A stretch of DNA of 38,387 bases. It comes from Micropruina sp. (GTDB lineage: Bacteria; Actinomycetota; Actinomycetes; Propionibacteriales; Propionibacteriaceae). Made by a program: the position numbers and the translations under genes. The number at the start of each line of letters is the position of its first letter. Position 1 is the stretch's first letter. Shown here one piece after another: positions 15,883 to 23,825 of this stretch. The notes under the pieces are model-generated. The model saw nothing but the letters and a program-made list of their open reading frames with translations, made no database searches and was not told the DNA's origin. The stretch spans positions 1 through 38,387 of the forward strand of contig NZ_JAPUED010000219.1 in the NCBI RefSeq assembly GCF_027492755.1. The letters are read 5' to 3'.

Positions 15883-16921
15883 TCGGTTTCGCCGCACCCT
15901 GCTGCTGGCCGCCCCCGCCTTGTTGCTCGGCGCGTGTGCGCCGGCGCCGAGCGGACGTCTCGACGATCTCGCGCGCACCCTGACCGAGCGCCTCGTCGCC
16001 GAGGACGAGAAGGCCTTCCTCGCGGCGTTCGCGCCGTCGCCGGGCTCCCAGGCGCTCGGCCACCGGATGTTCGCCACTTTGTCGCAAGCACCCGCGGTCC
16101 TCACCACGCACGACGGCAGGCTGCGGGTGTGCTGGGGGCTGCCGGGTGAGCCGCGGGTCTGCAGCGAGGCGACGGTGGGGCTGGCCGACGGACGGATCGC
16201 CAATCTCGCCGCGACCAGTTCCGGCACCGAGTGGCTCGGTGAGCCGCTGGGGGTGCACTCGTCGGCCACGCTGGTGGTGGGCGCCGGGACGGCGTGGCAT
16301 CTGAGCCGCTGGTCACGGGCGGCCGAGGCCGGCATCGCCGCGCTGACCAGGGTCGCGCCCACCGACCGCCGGTGGACCGAGCCGGTGGTGGTCGTGGTGC
16401 CGGACAGTCTCACCGGATTCGCCGCCTACGCCGGCGACGACGCCTCCCAGGTCGCGGCAGTCACGGTGGTGCCCGGTCTGCCTGAGAGTCAGGGCGTCCG
16501 GGTGGTGGTGAACCCGACGGTCACCCAGAAGTCTGAGGATGACGCGGTGCTGATCACCCATGAGGCGGTCCACGCGTGGATGATGTCGCCGCGGCTGACC
16601 GGTACCCCCGGATGGATGGTGGAGGGAATCGCCGAGGCGCTCACCGCCGAGGCGTACCCGCAGGTGGCCGCCAGCAACCGTGCACTGGCCCGCAGCGCCG
16701 TCCGGGACGGTGTGCCGACGGCGCTGCCTGACGTCGCGCAGCCCACCCAGACGGCCTATGCGCTGGCCGAGGTGGCGGTGCGGGCGATGGTCGCCCAGGT
16801 CGGCTGGTCGAAGGTGCTGGACGAGGCCTATGCCCGCACCCACGGCGGGGCCGCGATCGCCGATGCCTCGGTGCTGGCCTGGTATCGCGACGCTCTGGCC
16901 CGGCTGCGCACCGGCCGCTGA
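15860..16921 (+). CDS. Lipoprotein with HExxH zinc peptidase domain
   Basis: Predicted exported lipoprotein of 353 residues. The N terminus is basic, then hydrophobic, with lipobox LLGAC (lipidated Cys about 26). HEAVHAW (about 234-238) supplies the zinc-binding HExxH, and GWMVEGIAEAL (Glu about 255) supplies the third ligand, a gluzincin pattern as in Peptidase_MA-like families. The region between is a mixed alpha/beta domain. The GTG start overlaps the P60 gene by 23 bases out of frame and is the last start compatible with a signal peptide, so translation is probably coupled. A cell-envelope substrate is inferred from the neighbour. Confidence 0.85.
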   Translation: MPAASSVDRFRRTLLLAAPALLLGACAPAPSGRLDDLARTLTERLVAEDEKAFLAAFAPSPGSQALGHRMFATLSQAPAVLTTHDGRLRVCWGLPGEPRVCSEATVGLADGRIANLAATSSGTEWLGEPLGVHSSATLVVGAGTAWHLSRWSRAAEAGIAALTRVAPTDRRWTEPVVVVVPDSLTGFAAYAGDDASQVAAVTVVPGLPESQGVRVVVNPTVTQKSEDDAVLITHEAVHAWMMSPRLTGTPGWMVEGIAEALTAEAYPQVAASNRALARSAVRDGVPTALPDVAQPTQTAYALAEVAVRAMVAQVGWSKVLDEAYARTHGGAAIADASVLAWYRDALARLRTGR

Positions 16922-16936
16922 GCGCTCGCCGCTCAG
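16918..16936. terminator. Compact hairpin containing both convergent stop codons
   Basis: CTGAGCG (16918-16924) pairs perfectly with CGCTCAG (16930-16936) around CTCGC. The TGA stops of both convergent genes lie inside the arms. No T tract. Confidence 0.55.
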
Positions 16937-17400
16937 ACCACGGCGCCGTCGCCGTCGACCGGCGGACGCCGCTCCAGCCGGTGCAGCAGCAGGAACACCC
17001 CCAGGAAGAACCCCAGTCCGGCCAGGACGGAGACCAGCATCGGGAACTGGACGCCGAAGGCCGAGAACAACACCAGCACCAGCGGCAGCACCACCAGCAC
17101 GGTGCCCGCGATACCCGCCGCGCTCCACCGGCCTCGCGGCGGCGGTGGGGGCGGGATGAACGGCTCCTCGGGCTCCTCCGGGGCGGCCCAGCTGCGGAAG
17201 TCGCTCGGCAGGTCGACGGTCGGGAGTTCGATCGGGGACGGCGCCGAAGCGGGAGGCTTCGGGGGCGTCGGCTCCGCGGACGCCGGGGCCGGTTCCGGCT
17301 TGGCCGGCGGAACGGGTTCCTCGGCGGGCACCAGGCCGCCGGGGAACTCGCGCGCCATCAGTTCGTTGAACCGGGCGTCCTCGGGCTGGTCGCGATTCAT
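16933..17400 (-). CDS. Proline-rich protein with two C-terminal membrane helices
   Basis: A 155-residue protein of unknown function. Residues about 25-90 are Pro/Ala/Glu-rich and disordered, including PFIPPPPPPRGRW. Two hydrophobic helices follow (about 96-116 and 119-139) separated by a very short turn, then a basic RLERRPP end, so both termini are cytoplasmic. ATGA overlap with the stop of the alpha/beta hydrolase gene indicates one operon and coupled translation. Confidence 0.82.
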   Translation of the reverse strand: MNRDQPEDARFNELMAREFPGGLVPAEEPVPPAKPEPAPASAEPTPPKPPASAPSPIELPTVDLPSDFRSWAAPEEPEEPFIPPPPPPRGRWSAAGIAGTVLVVLPLVLVLFSAFGVQFPMLVSVLAGLGFFLGVFLLLHRLERRPPVDGDGAVV

Positions 17401-18143
17401 CGGACGGCGTGCTCGGTCAGGAAGTCCAGCGTGCGCTCGACGATCAGGTCGGCGTCGTTGTCCAGCGGGGCCACGTGGGCGCTGTCCGGCAGCGCCACCT
17501 CGGTGATCTCCTCCGACGAGACCTGACGCAGCACGATCTCCTTGGAGATGATCGGGACCACGTCGTCGGCGTCGGAATGCAGCAGCAGGATGGGGCAGTA
17601 AACCAGGTCGAGCCGGGCCCGGACGTCGGCCCAGAGCCGCATCATGGCGTGCACGGCCCGCAACGGCGTCCGGGGATAGCTGTGCTCGGTGACCCCGGCC
17701 TTGCGGATGCTGCTGCCGACGCTGTCCACGGTGCGGATCACGTGCTGGGCCAGCGGCACCAGGGTGAGTCGCGGGTGGCCGACCAGGGCAGGGTTCACCA
17801 GGACCAGCCCGGCCACCTCGTCGGCATGCCGCTCCGCGAGCTGCAGTGCCAGTGCGCCGCCCATGGACAGCCCCGCGACGAAGACCGTCGAGCATTCACC
17901 GCGGAGTTCGACGAAGGCCCGCTCGGCGGCGGCGTACCAGTCGCGTCCGTCGGTGACCTCCAGTTCGCGCCAGCTGGTGCCGTGCCCGGGCAGCCGCGGC
18001 ACCGACACCCGGTAGCCGGCCTCCGCCGTCGCCCCGGCCCAGGCGCGCAGCGTCCAGGGACTCGCGGTGAAGCCGTGCAGGAACAGCACCCCGACGTCGC
18101 CGCGCCCGGCGGCGAACGGCTGGGCGAACTCGTGCACCTGCAT
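17397..18143 (-). CDS. Alpha/beta hydrolase, carboxylesterase/lipase type
   Basis: Cytoplasmic serine hydrolase of 248 residues. It has the oxyanion segment FLHGFTASP (about 23-31), the nucleophile elbow GLSMGG (Ser about 95), the acid in HSDADDVVP and the His in DSAHVAP, all in Est30/monoacylglycerol-lipase order. Substrate is probably a short-chain ester or monoacylglycerol by family. I chose the ATG giving MQVHEF because TACGAT lies six bases upstream. It is the first gene of a two-gene unit and is divergent from the PlsC acyltransferase gene, a plausible lipid-metabolism pairing. Confidence 0.9.
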   Translation of the reverse strand: MQVHEFAQPFAAGRGDVGVLFLHGFTASPWTLRAWAGATAEAGYRVSVPRLPGHGTSWRELEVTDGRDWYAAAERAFVELRGECSTVFVAGLSMGGALALQLAERHADEVAGLVLVNPALVGHPRLTLVPLAQHVIRTVDSVGSSIRKAGVTEHSYPRTPLRAVHAMMRLWADVRARLDLVYCPILLLHSDADDVVPIISKEIVLRQVSSEEITEVALPDSAHVAPLDNDADLIVERTLDFLTEHAVR

Positions 18144-18155
18144 GGCGCCATCGTA
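18144..18155 (-). promoter_or_regulatory. Leaderless promoter of the hydrolase gene
   Basis: TACGAT (18150-18155, minus strand) lies six bases before the ATG. No -35 or ribosome site is seen. Confidence 0.45.
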
Positions 18156-18200
18156 GGGGCCCCGCGGCGGGTGGCGGACGGGGTGTCTGCGGCGGGGCAT

Positions 18201-18206
18201 TAGGGT
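18201..18206 (+). promoter_or_regulatory. Possible -10 box of the PlsC gene
   Basis: TAGGGT lies 31 bases before the chosen GTG. A start about seven bases downstream would leave a short leader carrying GGAGGTG. Confidence 0.35.
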
Positions 18207-18237
18207 GAGCGGCACAAGGCGATCCGATGGAGGTGCG

Positions 18238-18984
18238 GTGCTCTACTCCCTGTTCAAGAACGCGGCGTTCCGGCCGGTCATCAAGTACGTCTACGGTGCG
18301 CGCGCCGAGGGCGAGGAGAACATTCCCGCCACCGGCGGAGTGATCCTGGCCAGCAACCACCTGGACGCCGGCGACACGCTGGTGCTGCCGGCGATGATCA
18401 AACGGCAGGTCACCTTCCCGGCGAAGGCCGAGCTGTTCAAGGGTGACCGGGGTCCGTTCTCCAAGCTCGTGGCCTGGTTCCTGCGCGCCGTTGGCCAGGT
18501 GCCGCTGGACCGCTCGGGAGGACGCGCCAGCCTGGACGGCCTGCAGCCGGTGCTCGACGTGCTGGCCGACGGCGGCTGCGTGGGCATCTACCCCGAGGGC
18601 ACCCGTTCGCCCGACGGCCGGCTGTACAAGGGCAAGACCGGCGTGGCCCGGATGGCGCTGGCCGCACAGGTGCCGATCATTCCGGTGGCGATGAAGAACA
18701 GCCGGGTCACCAGGAAGGCCGGCCTGCCCTGGATCGACCACCCCGTCGTGGTGATCGGCAAGCCGCTCGACTTCAGCCGGTATTACGGCCGGGTCGACGA
18801 TCCCCGCACGTTGCGCTGGGTCACCGACCAGGTGATGGCCGCCATCCATGAGCTTTCCGGCCAGACCTACGTCGAGGCCTACGGCACCTCGGTGAAGAGC
18901 GGCTCGCTGACCGAGGCCGAAGCCGCGGCACGGATCCTGGAGCGTCCTGGCATCAACACCAAGGAACCCGAGTTGCCGGCCTGA
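18238..18984 (+). CDS. 1-acyl-glycerol-3-phosphate acyltransferase (PlsC-like)
   Basis: Acyltransferase of 248 residues, predicted to acylate lysophosphatidic acid in phospholipid synthesis. The catalytic NHLDAGD block (H41, D46) and the phosphate-binding YPEGTRSPDG block (about 118-127) are intact, with KTGVARMA and VPIIPVAM as later family blocks. The GTG giving MLYSLFKNAAF follows GGAGGTG closely; an upstream GTG at 18205 overlaps the likely -10 box. A gene of this type lies near aroG in mycobacteria (Rv2182c, from memory). Confidence 0.92.
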   Translation: MLYSLFKNAAFRPVIKYVYGARAEGEENIPATGGVILASNHLDAGDTLVLPAMIKRQVTFPAKAELFKGDRGPFSKLVAWFLRAVGQVPLDRSGGRASLDGLQPVLDVLADGGCVGIYPEGTRSPDGRLYKGKTGVARMALAAQVPIIPVAMKNSRVTRKAGLPWIDHPVVVIGKPLDFSRYYGRVDDPRTLRWVTDQVMAAIHELSGQTYVEAYGTSVKSGSLTEAEAAARILERPGINTKEPELPA

Positions 18985-19014
18985 GCCGTTAGGGAAGCGC
19001 TGATCACTCACGTC

Positions 19015-19140
19015 ATCCCGGGCTCCGGCCCGGGATCTCGGTCCGGCGAGATCCCGGACGCAGAGATCCCGGCGTTCGCCGCTACGACGAGACGCCGTTG
19101 GCCGAGCTTGTCGAGACCTTGTCTTGGTTTCCACAAGCTC
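19015..19140. repeat. Cluster of palindromic repeat modules upstream of aroG
   Basis: Three overlapping or adjacent hairpins: ATCCCGGGC/GCCCGGGAT (19015-19036); a perfect 11-bp stem CCGGGATCTCG/CGAGATCCCGG with six-base loop (19030-19057); and GAGCTTGTCGAGACC (19104-19118) facing GGTTTCCACAAGCTC (19126-19140). The first two share bases and are mutually exclusive. Two modules recur at 27933-27988. This looks like a dispersed REP-type element and may terminate plsC. Confidence 0.7.
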
Positions 19141-19219
19141 CACCGGCGGCAGCATTCGCGGCCGTCAAGGCCGCGTCCCACGCCCCGGGGCCGTTTCGAG
19201 AGCCGGGTGGCCGACCGCG

Positions 19220-19232
19220 TATCCTGACCGGC
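19220..19232 (+). promoter_or_regulatory. Leaderless promoter of aroG
   Basis: TATCCT (19220-19225) ends seven bases before the GTG. No ribosome site is present. Confidence 0.5.
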
Positions 19233-20624
19233 GTGTCGCAGCCGATCCCCACGCTTGAAGAACTTCAGTCCCGCCGGCCTCTGCAGCAGCCGACCTATGC
19301 CGATCAGGCACGGCTGGAGCGGGTGATCGCCGAGCTGCGCAAGCGTCCGCCGCTGGTTTTCGCCGGCGAGTGCGACGAGTTGCGCGAGAAGATCGCCGAC
19401 GCCGCGGCCGGTCGGGCCTTCATCCTGCAGGGCGGCGACTGCGCCGAGACCTTTGACACCGGCACGGCGCTCGACATCAGGGGCAAGCTGCGGGTGCTGC
19501 TGTCGATGGCGGTGGTGCTGACCTACGCCGCCCAGGTGCCGGTGGTGAAGCTGGGCCGGCTGGCCGGGCAGTACGCCAAGCCGCGCAGCAAGGACACCGA
19601 GACCCGCGATGACGTCACGCTGCCCGCCTACCGTGGCGACGCGGTGAACGGGCTCGATTTCACCGCGGAGTCACGGGTCAACGACCCGAACCGGCTGTTG
19701 GAGGCGTACAACCATTCGGCGGCCACCCTCAACCTGATCCGGGCGTTCGTCACGGGCGGCTTCGCCGATCTGCGTTCGGTGCATACCTGGAACCAGGACT
19801 TCGTCCGGAACTCAGGTGTGGAGGCGCGGTACGAGGCGCTGGCCGACGAGATCGAGCGTGCCCTGGCGTTCATGGTCGCTTGCGGCGTCGACAAGGAGGC
19901 GTTCCGCACCGTCGACTTCTACGCCAGCCATGAGGCGCTGCTGCTGCCCTACGAGCACGCCATGACCCGGATCGACTCGCGCACCCGGACGCCGTACAAC
20001 ACCTCGGCGCACATGGTCTGGATCGGTGAGCGCACCCGGCAGGTCGAGGGTGCGCACGTCGACTTCATCCGGCACCTGCGCAATCCGATCGGGGTCAAGG
20101 TCGGCCCCTCGACCACCGCCGCGGACGCCGTCGCCCTGGCTGAGGCGCTCGATCCCCAGCACGAGCCCGGACGGCTGACGATGATCTCCCGGATGGGCGC
20201 GGCCAAGGTGCGTGACGCGCTGCCGCCGATCGTCCGGGCCGTCGAAGCCACCGGCCGCAAGGTGGCCTGGATCTGCGACCCGATGCACGGCAACACCTTC
20301 GAGACCGCCAACGGCTACAAGACCCGGGCGTTCAGCCAGGTGGTCGACGAGGTGAACGGCTTCTTCGACGTGCACGAAGAGCTGGGCACCTGGCCCGGCG
20401 GCGTGCACATGGAGCTGACCGGTGACGACGTCACCGAATGCGTGGGCGGGGTCGCGGACGCGTTGGCCGAGGCCGACCTGGCCAACCGCTACGAGACGGC
20501 CTGTGATCCCCGGCTGAACCGCAACCAGTCGCTGGAACTGGCCTTCCAGATCGCCGAGCGGCTGACCGACGGCCGGATCAAGCGGGTGAACCCGGTGCAG
20601 GAGTACCGCGCCGAGGACTTCTGA
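19233..20624 (+). CDS. aroG: Class II 3-deoxy-D-arabino-heptulosonate 7-phosphate synthase
   Basis: First enzyme of the shikimate pathway, joining phosphoenolpyruvate and erythrose 4-phosphate. At 463 residues it has the length of mycobacterial AroG. Signatures include GRAFILQGGDCAETF with the metal-binding Cys, KLGRLAGQYAKPRS, RNPIGVKVGPST (here LRNPIGVKVGPST), and WICDPMHGNT with the metal-binding His. The GTG start is set by a TATCCT box seven bases upstream. The region before it is a repeat cluster. An unlinked shikimate-type operon lies at the right edge. Confidence 0.97.
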   Translation: MSQPIPTLEELQSRRPLQQPTYADQARLERVIAELRKRPPLVFAGECDELREKIADAAAGRAFILQGGDCAETFDTGTALDIRGKLRVLLSMAVVLTYAAQVPVVKLGRLAGQYAKPRSKDTETRDDVTLPAYRGDAVNGLDFTAESRVNDPNRLLEAYNHSAATLNLIRAFVTGGFADLRSVHTWNQDFVRNSGVEARYEALADEIERALAFMVACGVDKEAFRTVDFYASHEALLLPYEHAMTRIDSRTRTPYNTSAHMVWIGERTRQVEGAHVDFIRHLRNPIGVKVGPSTTAADAVALAEALDPQHEPGRLTMISRMGAAKVRDALPPIVRAVEATGRKVAWICDPMHGNTFETANGYKTRAFSQVVDEVNGFFDVHEELGTWPGGVHMELTGDDVTECVGGVADALAEADLANRYETACDPRLNRNQSLELAFQIAERLTDGRIKRVNPVQEYRAEDF

Positions 20625-20642
20625 CCCCGGCCAGCGTCACCC

Positions 20643-20795
20643 AAAAATAGGATATTGCATCTTCACATACGCGTTACAGGGTAGAAAAAGGGGACGTCAC
20701 CAGGCGTCCTAGCGTGTCGTATTGCCAACCCGGTGGATAGGCCGGGGTGGCCCACCCGGACTCGTCCGGGTGGCCGACACGGGAAGGTTCCCCCA
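20643..20795 (+). promoter_or_regulatory. AT-rich control region and structured leader of the NCS1 gene
   Basis: 20643-20690 is unusually AT-rich for the window. GGACG (20691-20695) and CGTCC (20705-20709) form an inverted repeat abutting a possible -10, TAGCGT (20710-20715). The leader has a perfect 10-bp stem CCACCCGGAC/GTCCGGGTGG (20752-20761 with 20764-20773). Its left arm can instead pair with GGGTGG at 20745-20750. GGAAGG eight bases before the ATG is the ribosome site. Confidence 0.45.
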
Positions 20796-22412
20796 ATGAC
20801 GCGCATTGAAGACCTGCCGGCTGTGGCAGGAGTGAAATCCGAAGACATCGTCGAAGCCGCCGGAATGCCGGTCGGCTCCGGCAATATGAAGCCCGAATAC
20901 GATCCACGACTCGCCAATGAAGACCTGGCGCCGCTGCGCGAGCAGAAGTGGTCGTCCTACAACATCTTCGCGTTCTGGATGTCGGACGTGCATTCGGTGG
21001 GCGGCTATGTCACCGCCGGCTCGCTGTTCGCCCTCGGCATCGCCAGCTGGCAGGTGCTGGTGGCATTGCTGATCGGCATCGTCATCGTCCAGGTGTTCAC
21101 CAACCTGGTCGCCAAACCGAGCCAGAAGACCGGCGTGCCCTACCCGGTGATCAACCGGGCCATCTACGGCATCAAGGGGGCCAACATTCCGGCGATCATC
21201 CGCGGCCTGATCGCGATCGCCTGGTACGGCGTCCAGACCTTCCTGGCCGCCGAATCGCTGAACATCATCTTCCTCAAGTTCTGGCCCGGCAGCGCCGGGC
21301 TGCTCGATGTCGGATTCCTCGGGCTGTCGGCGCTCGGCTGGATCTCCTACGCGATCCTCTGGTTCGCTCAGGCCGCCCTGTTCTGGAACGGCATGGAGAC
21401 CATCCGCAGGTTCATCGACTGGGCCGGTCCCGCCGTCTATGTGGTGATGATCGTGCTGGCCGGCTACCTGGTGTCCCAGGCCGGTTGGCAGAACATCAGC
21501 CTCGACCTCTCGGCCGGCGAACCGCTCGACTTCTGGGCGTCCATCCCGGTGATGATCACCGCGATCGCGATCGTGGTGTCCTACTTCTCGGGGCCGATGC
21601 TCAACTTCGGTGACTTCGCCCGCTACGGCAAATCGTTCAGCGCGGTGAAGAAGGGCAACTTCTGGGGGCTGCCGGTCAACTTCCTGTTCTTCTCGCTGCT
21701 CACCGTGATCACTGCTTCGGCCACCGTTCCGGTGTTCGGCGAACTGATCACCGATCCGATCCACACCGTGGAGCGGATCGACACGCCGTTCGCTATTCTT
21801 CTGGGCGGTCTCACCTTCGTCACCGCCACGGTCGGCATCAACATCGTGGCCAACTTCATCTCACCGGCGTTCGACTTCTCGAATGTCGCGCCGCACAAGA
21901 TCTCGTGGCGTACCGGGGGCATGATCGCCGCCGTCGGTTCGGTGATTCTGCTGCCGTGGAACTGGTATTCAAACGCCGATGCCATTCACTACACGCTGGG
22001 TGTGCTCGGTGCGATGATCGGCCCGCTCTTCGGCATTCTGATCGCCGGCTACTATGTCGCGGCCAAACAGCGGATTCTCGTCGACGACATGTTCACGATG
22101 TCTGACAAGGGCGCCTACTGGTACACCAAGGGCTACAACAAGAATGCGGTGTACACGATTCTGGGAGCTGGAATCCCGACGATCCTGATCGGTGTCCTGC
22201 CGAAGCTGATCGCCGATCTGGGTGGCTTCGACGTGTCCTGGCTGGGCAACTACACGTGGTTCATCGGCTGCGGGCTCGGCTACCTGATCTTCCTGCTGCT
22301 CGAGCGCGCCAACCCGCAGGTGCCGTCGCTCGACGACCTGACGGCCGGAGTATCGGACGGCAGCGTCGAGGTGGCCGGGGGCACTCTCGAACTCCAGCCG
22401 GCCCCCCAGTGA
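20796..22412 (+). CDS. NCS1-family nucleobase/hydantoin/allantoin permease
   Basis: Twelve-helix transporter of 538 residues, cation-coupled, for purines, pyrimidines, hydantoins or allantoin by family. The NCS1 N-terminal signature NEDLAPLREQKWSSYNIF (about 34-51) precedes helix 1 with WMSDVHSVGGY, and NRAIYGIKGANIPAI follows in helix 3. ATG chosen from GGAAGG eight bases upstream. The next gene is a hydantoin-type racemase in a GTGA overlap, which favours a hydantoin or related ureide as substrate; no hydantoinase is in the window. Confidence 0.92.
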   Translation: MTRIEDLPAVAGVKSEDIVEAAGMPVGSGNMKPEYDPRLANEDLAPLREQKWSSYNIFAFWMSDVHSVGGYVTAGSLFALGIASWQVLVALLIGIVIVQVFTNLVAKPSQKTGVPYPVINRAIYGIKGANIPAIIRGLIAIAWYGVQTFLAAESLNIIFLKFWPGSAGLLDVGFLGLSALGWISYAILWFAQAALFWNGMETIRRFIDWAGPAVYVVMIVLAGYLVSQAGWQNISLDLSAGEPLDFWASIPVMITAIAIVVSYFSGPMLNFGDFARYGKSFSAVKKGNFWGLPVNFLFFSLLTVITASATVPVFGELITDPIHTVERIDTPFAILLGGLTFVTATVGINIVANFISPAFDFSNVAPHKISWRTGGMIAAVGSVILLPWNWYSNADAIHYTLGVLGAMIGPLFGILIAGYYVAAKQRILVDDMFTMSDKGAYWYTKGYNKNAVYTILGAGIPTILIGVLPKLIADLGGFDVSWLGNYTWFIGCGLGYLIFLLLERANPQVPSLDDLTAGVSDGSVEVAGGTLELQPAPQ

Positions 22413-23122
22413 CCCCGATGCGGATCACATTGATCAACCCCAACGCCTCCCGGGCGATGACCGCGAAGATCGCGGCCGCCGCCCGGGAGGCGGCGGCTCC
22501 GGATGTCGAGATCGTCGCCGTTTGTGCGGACAACGGGCCGGCGGCGATCGAAAGCCACTACGACGAGGCCCACGCCTCGGTCGCGATCGCGGAGCTGATC
22601 CTGGCCGACCAGGCTGCGGGCGGCAGCGACGGCTATGTGATCGCCTGCTTCGGCGATCCGGGCGTGGACGCCGCCCGCGAGTTGGTTGACGTCCCGGTGA
22701 TCGGCATCGCCGAGGCCGCCATGCATGTGGCGGTGTTGTCGGGGCGCAGCTTCGGCATCGTCACCACGCTGTCGCGCACCCTGGGCCGGGCTCGGGACCT
22801 GCTGCTGCGCCACGGCTTCGAGCGAGCCTGTGTGGCGGCCTATGGCACCGGAATACCGGTGCTCGACCTGGAGGACGCCACCGGAGCGGCTTTGGACGAG
22901 ATCGCCGGCTGGTGTGAGCGGGCCGTCCACCACGACCGGGCGGATGTCATTGTGCTGGGGTGTGCCGGGATGGCTGATCTGTGCCGCCGGCTGACCGACC
23001 GGATCGGCGTTCCGGTCGTCGACGGCGTCGCCGCCGCTGTCGGGCTGGTGACAGCGATGGGGCGGATGGGCGTCGGCACCAGCAAGCGCGACGAGTACGC
23101 CCGGCCGCCGCGGCTGGCCTGA
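22409..23122 (+). CDS. Asp/Glu/hydantoin racemase family protein
   Basis: Cofactor-independent racemase of the hydantoin racemase branch, 237 residues. It has INPNAS at the start, catalytic Cys in IACFGDPG (about C80) and in LGCAGMADL (about C185), one on each side of the active site, and PVVDGVAAA near the end. Predicted to interconvert D- and L-5-substituted hydantoins or a similar small acid. The GTG overlaps the permease stop as GTGA; an ATG three codons on is an alternative. Coupling with the permease suggests uptake followed by racemisation. Confidence 0.9.
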   Translation: MTPMRITLINPNASRAMTAKIAAAAREAAAPDVEIVAVCADNGPAAIESHYDEAHASVAIAELILADQAAGGSDGYVIACFGDPGVDAARELVDVPVIGIAEAAMHVAVLSGRSFGIVTTLSRTLGRARDLLLRHGFERACVAAYGTGIPVLDLEDATGAALDEIAGWCERAVHHDRADVIVLGCAGMADLCRRLTDRIGVPVVDGVAAAVGLVTAMGRMGVGTSKRDEYARPPRLA

Positions 23123-23167
23123 CACCGACTTCGTACGGAGCCGCAGCGGCGAGCTGCTTGCCGGGGT

Positions 23168-23179
23168 TACGCTGCGATC
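23168..23179 (+). promoter_or_regulatory. Leaderless promoter of the metallo-hydrolase gene
   Basis: TACGCT (23168-23173) followed by six bases and ATG. The same hexamer and spacing recur before the ThiE-like gene. Confidence 0.5.
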
Positions 23180-23824
23180 ATGCAGCTCACCCACCTCGGA
23201 CATTCCGCCGTTCTGATCGAGGTCGCCGATCGGCGGATCCTGATCGACCCGGGCAACTTCTCCACCGCCTGGCACGATGTGCGCGACCTGGACGCGATCC
23301 TGGTCACCCACCAGCACCCCGACCATGTCGACCCCGAGCACATCGGTGCCCTGATCGACGACAATCCGCAGGCGCAGGTCTGGGTCGAGCCGCAGGTCCT
23401 GCAGGCGGTCGACCTGCCGCGCGGGGAAGGGTTGGCCGCGGACAGCAGCATCGAACTGGGCGGCGTCGCGGTGAACGCGGTGGGCGGATTGCACGCGATC
23501 ATTCACCGCGATATCCCGCAGATCGGCAACGTCGGGCTGGTGATCGGCGCCGAGGGCGAACCGACCCTGTTCCATCCCGGCGATTCGCTGGCTACGGTGC
23601 CCAGCGGCATCGACGTGCTGGCCGCCCCGCTGTACGGCCCGTGGGCGGCGATGAAGGAGACCGTCGACTTCGCCCGGGCGGTGGACGCCACGCACGGCTT
23701 CCCGATCCACGACGGCCTGCTGCACGACCGAGGCGTCGCGCTGATCTACGGACGCCTCGAGGCGATGACCGGCATGGCGATGCACAACCTGCGCGACGGC
23801 CGGCCCTGGACGGTTGCCGGCTGA
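23180..23824 (+). CDS. UlaG-like metallo-beta-lactamase-fold hydrolase
   Basis: Cytoplasmic metal-dependent hydrolase of 214 residues. Metal-binding motifs are HQHPDH (about 44-49), GLHAIIH with a His in the middle, FHPGDSL (Asp), and HGFPIHDG near the end. The order matches the UlaG/YtnP-like branch, whose substrates include lactones and phosphodiesters; the actual substrate is unknown. Its stop codon is one base away from the stop of the convergent gene. Confidence 0.88.
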   Translation: MQLTHLGHSAVLIEVADRRILIDPGNFSTAWHDVRDLDAILVTHQHPDHVDPEHIGALIDDNPQAQVWVEPQVLQAVDLPRGEGLAADSSIELGGVAVNAVGGLHAIIHRDIPQIGNVGLVIGAEGEPTLFHPGDSLATVPSGIDVLAAPLYGPWAAMKETVDFARAVDATHGFPIHDGLLHDRGVALIYGRLEAMTGMAMHNLRDGRPWTVAG

Positions 23825-23825
23825 G

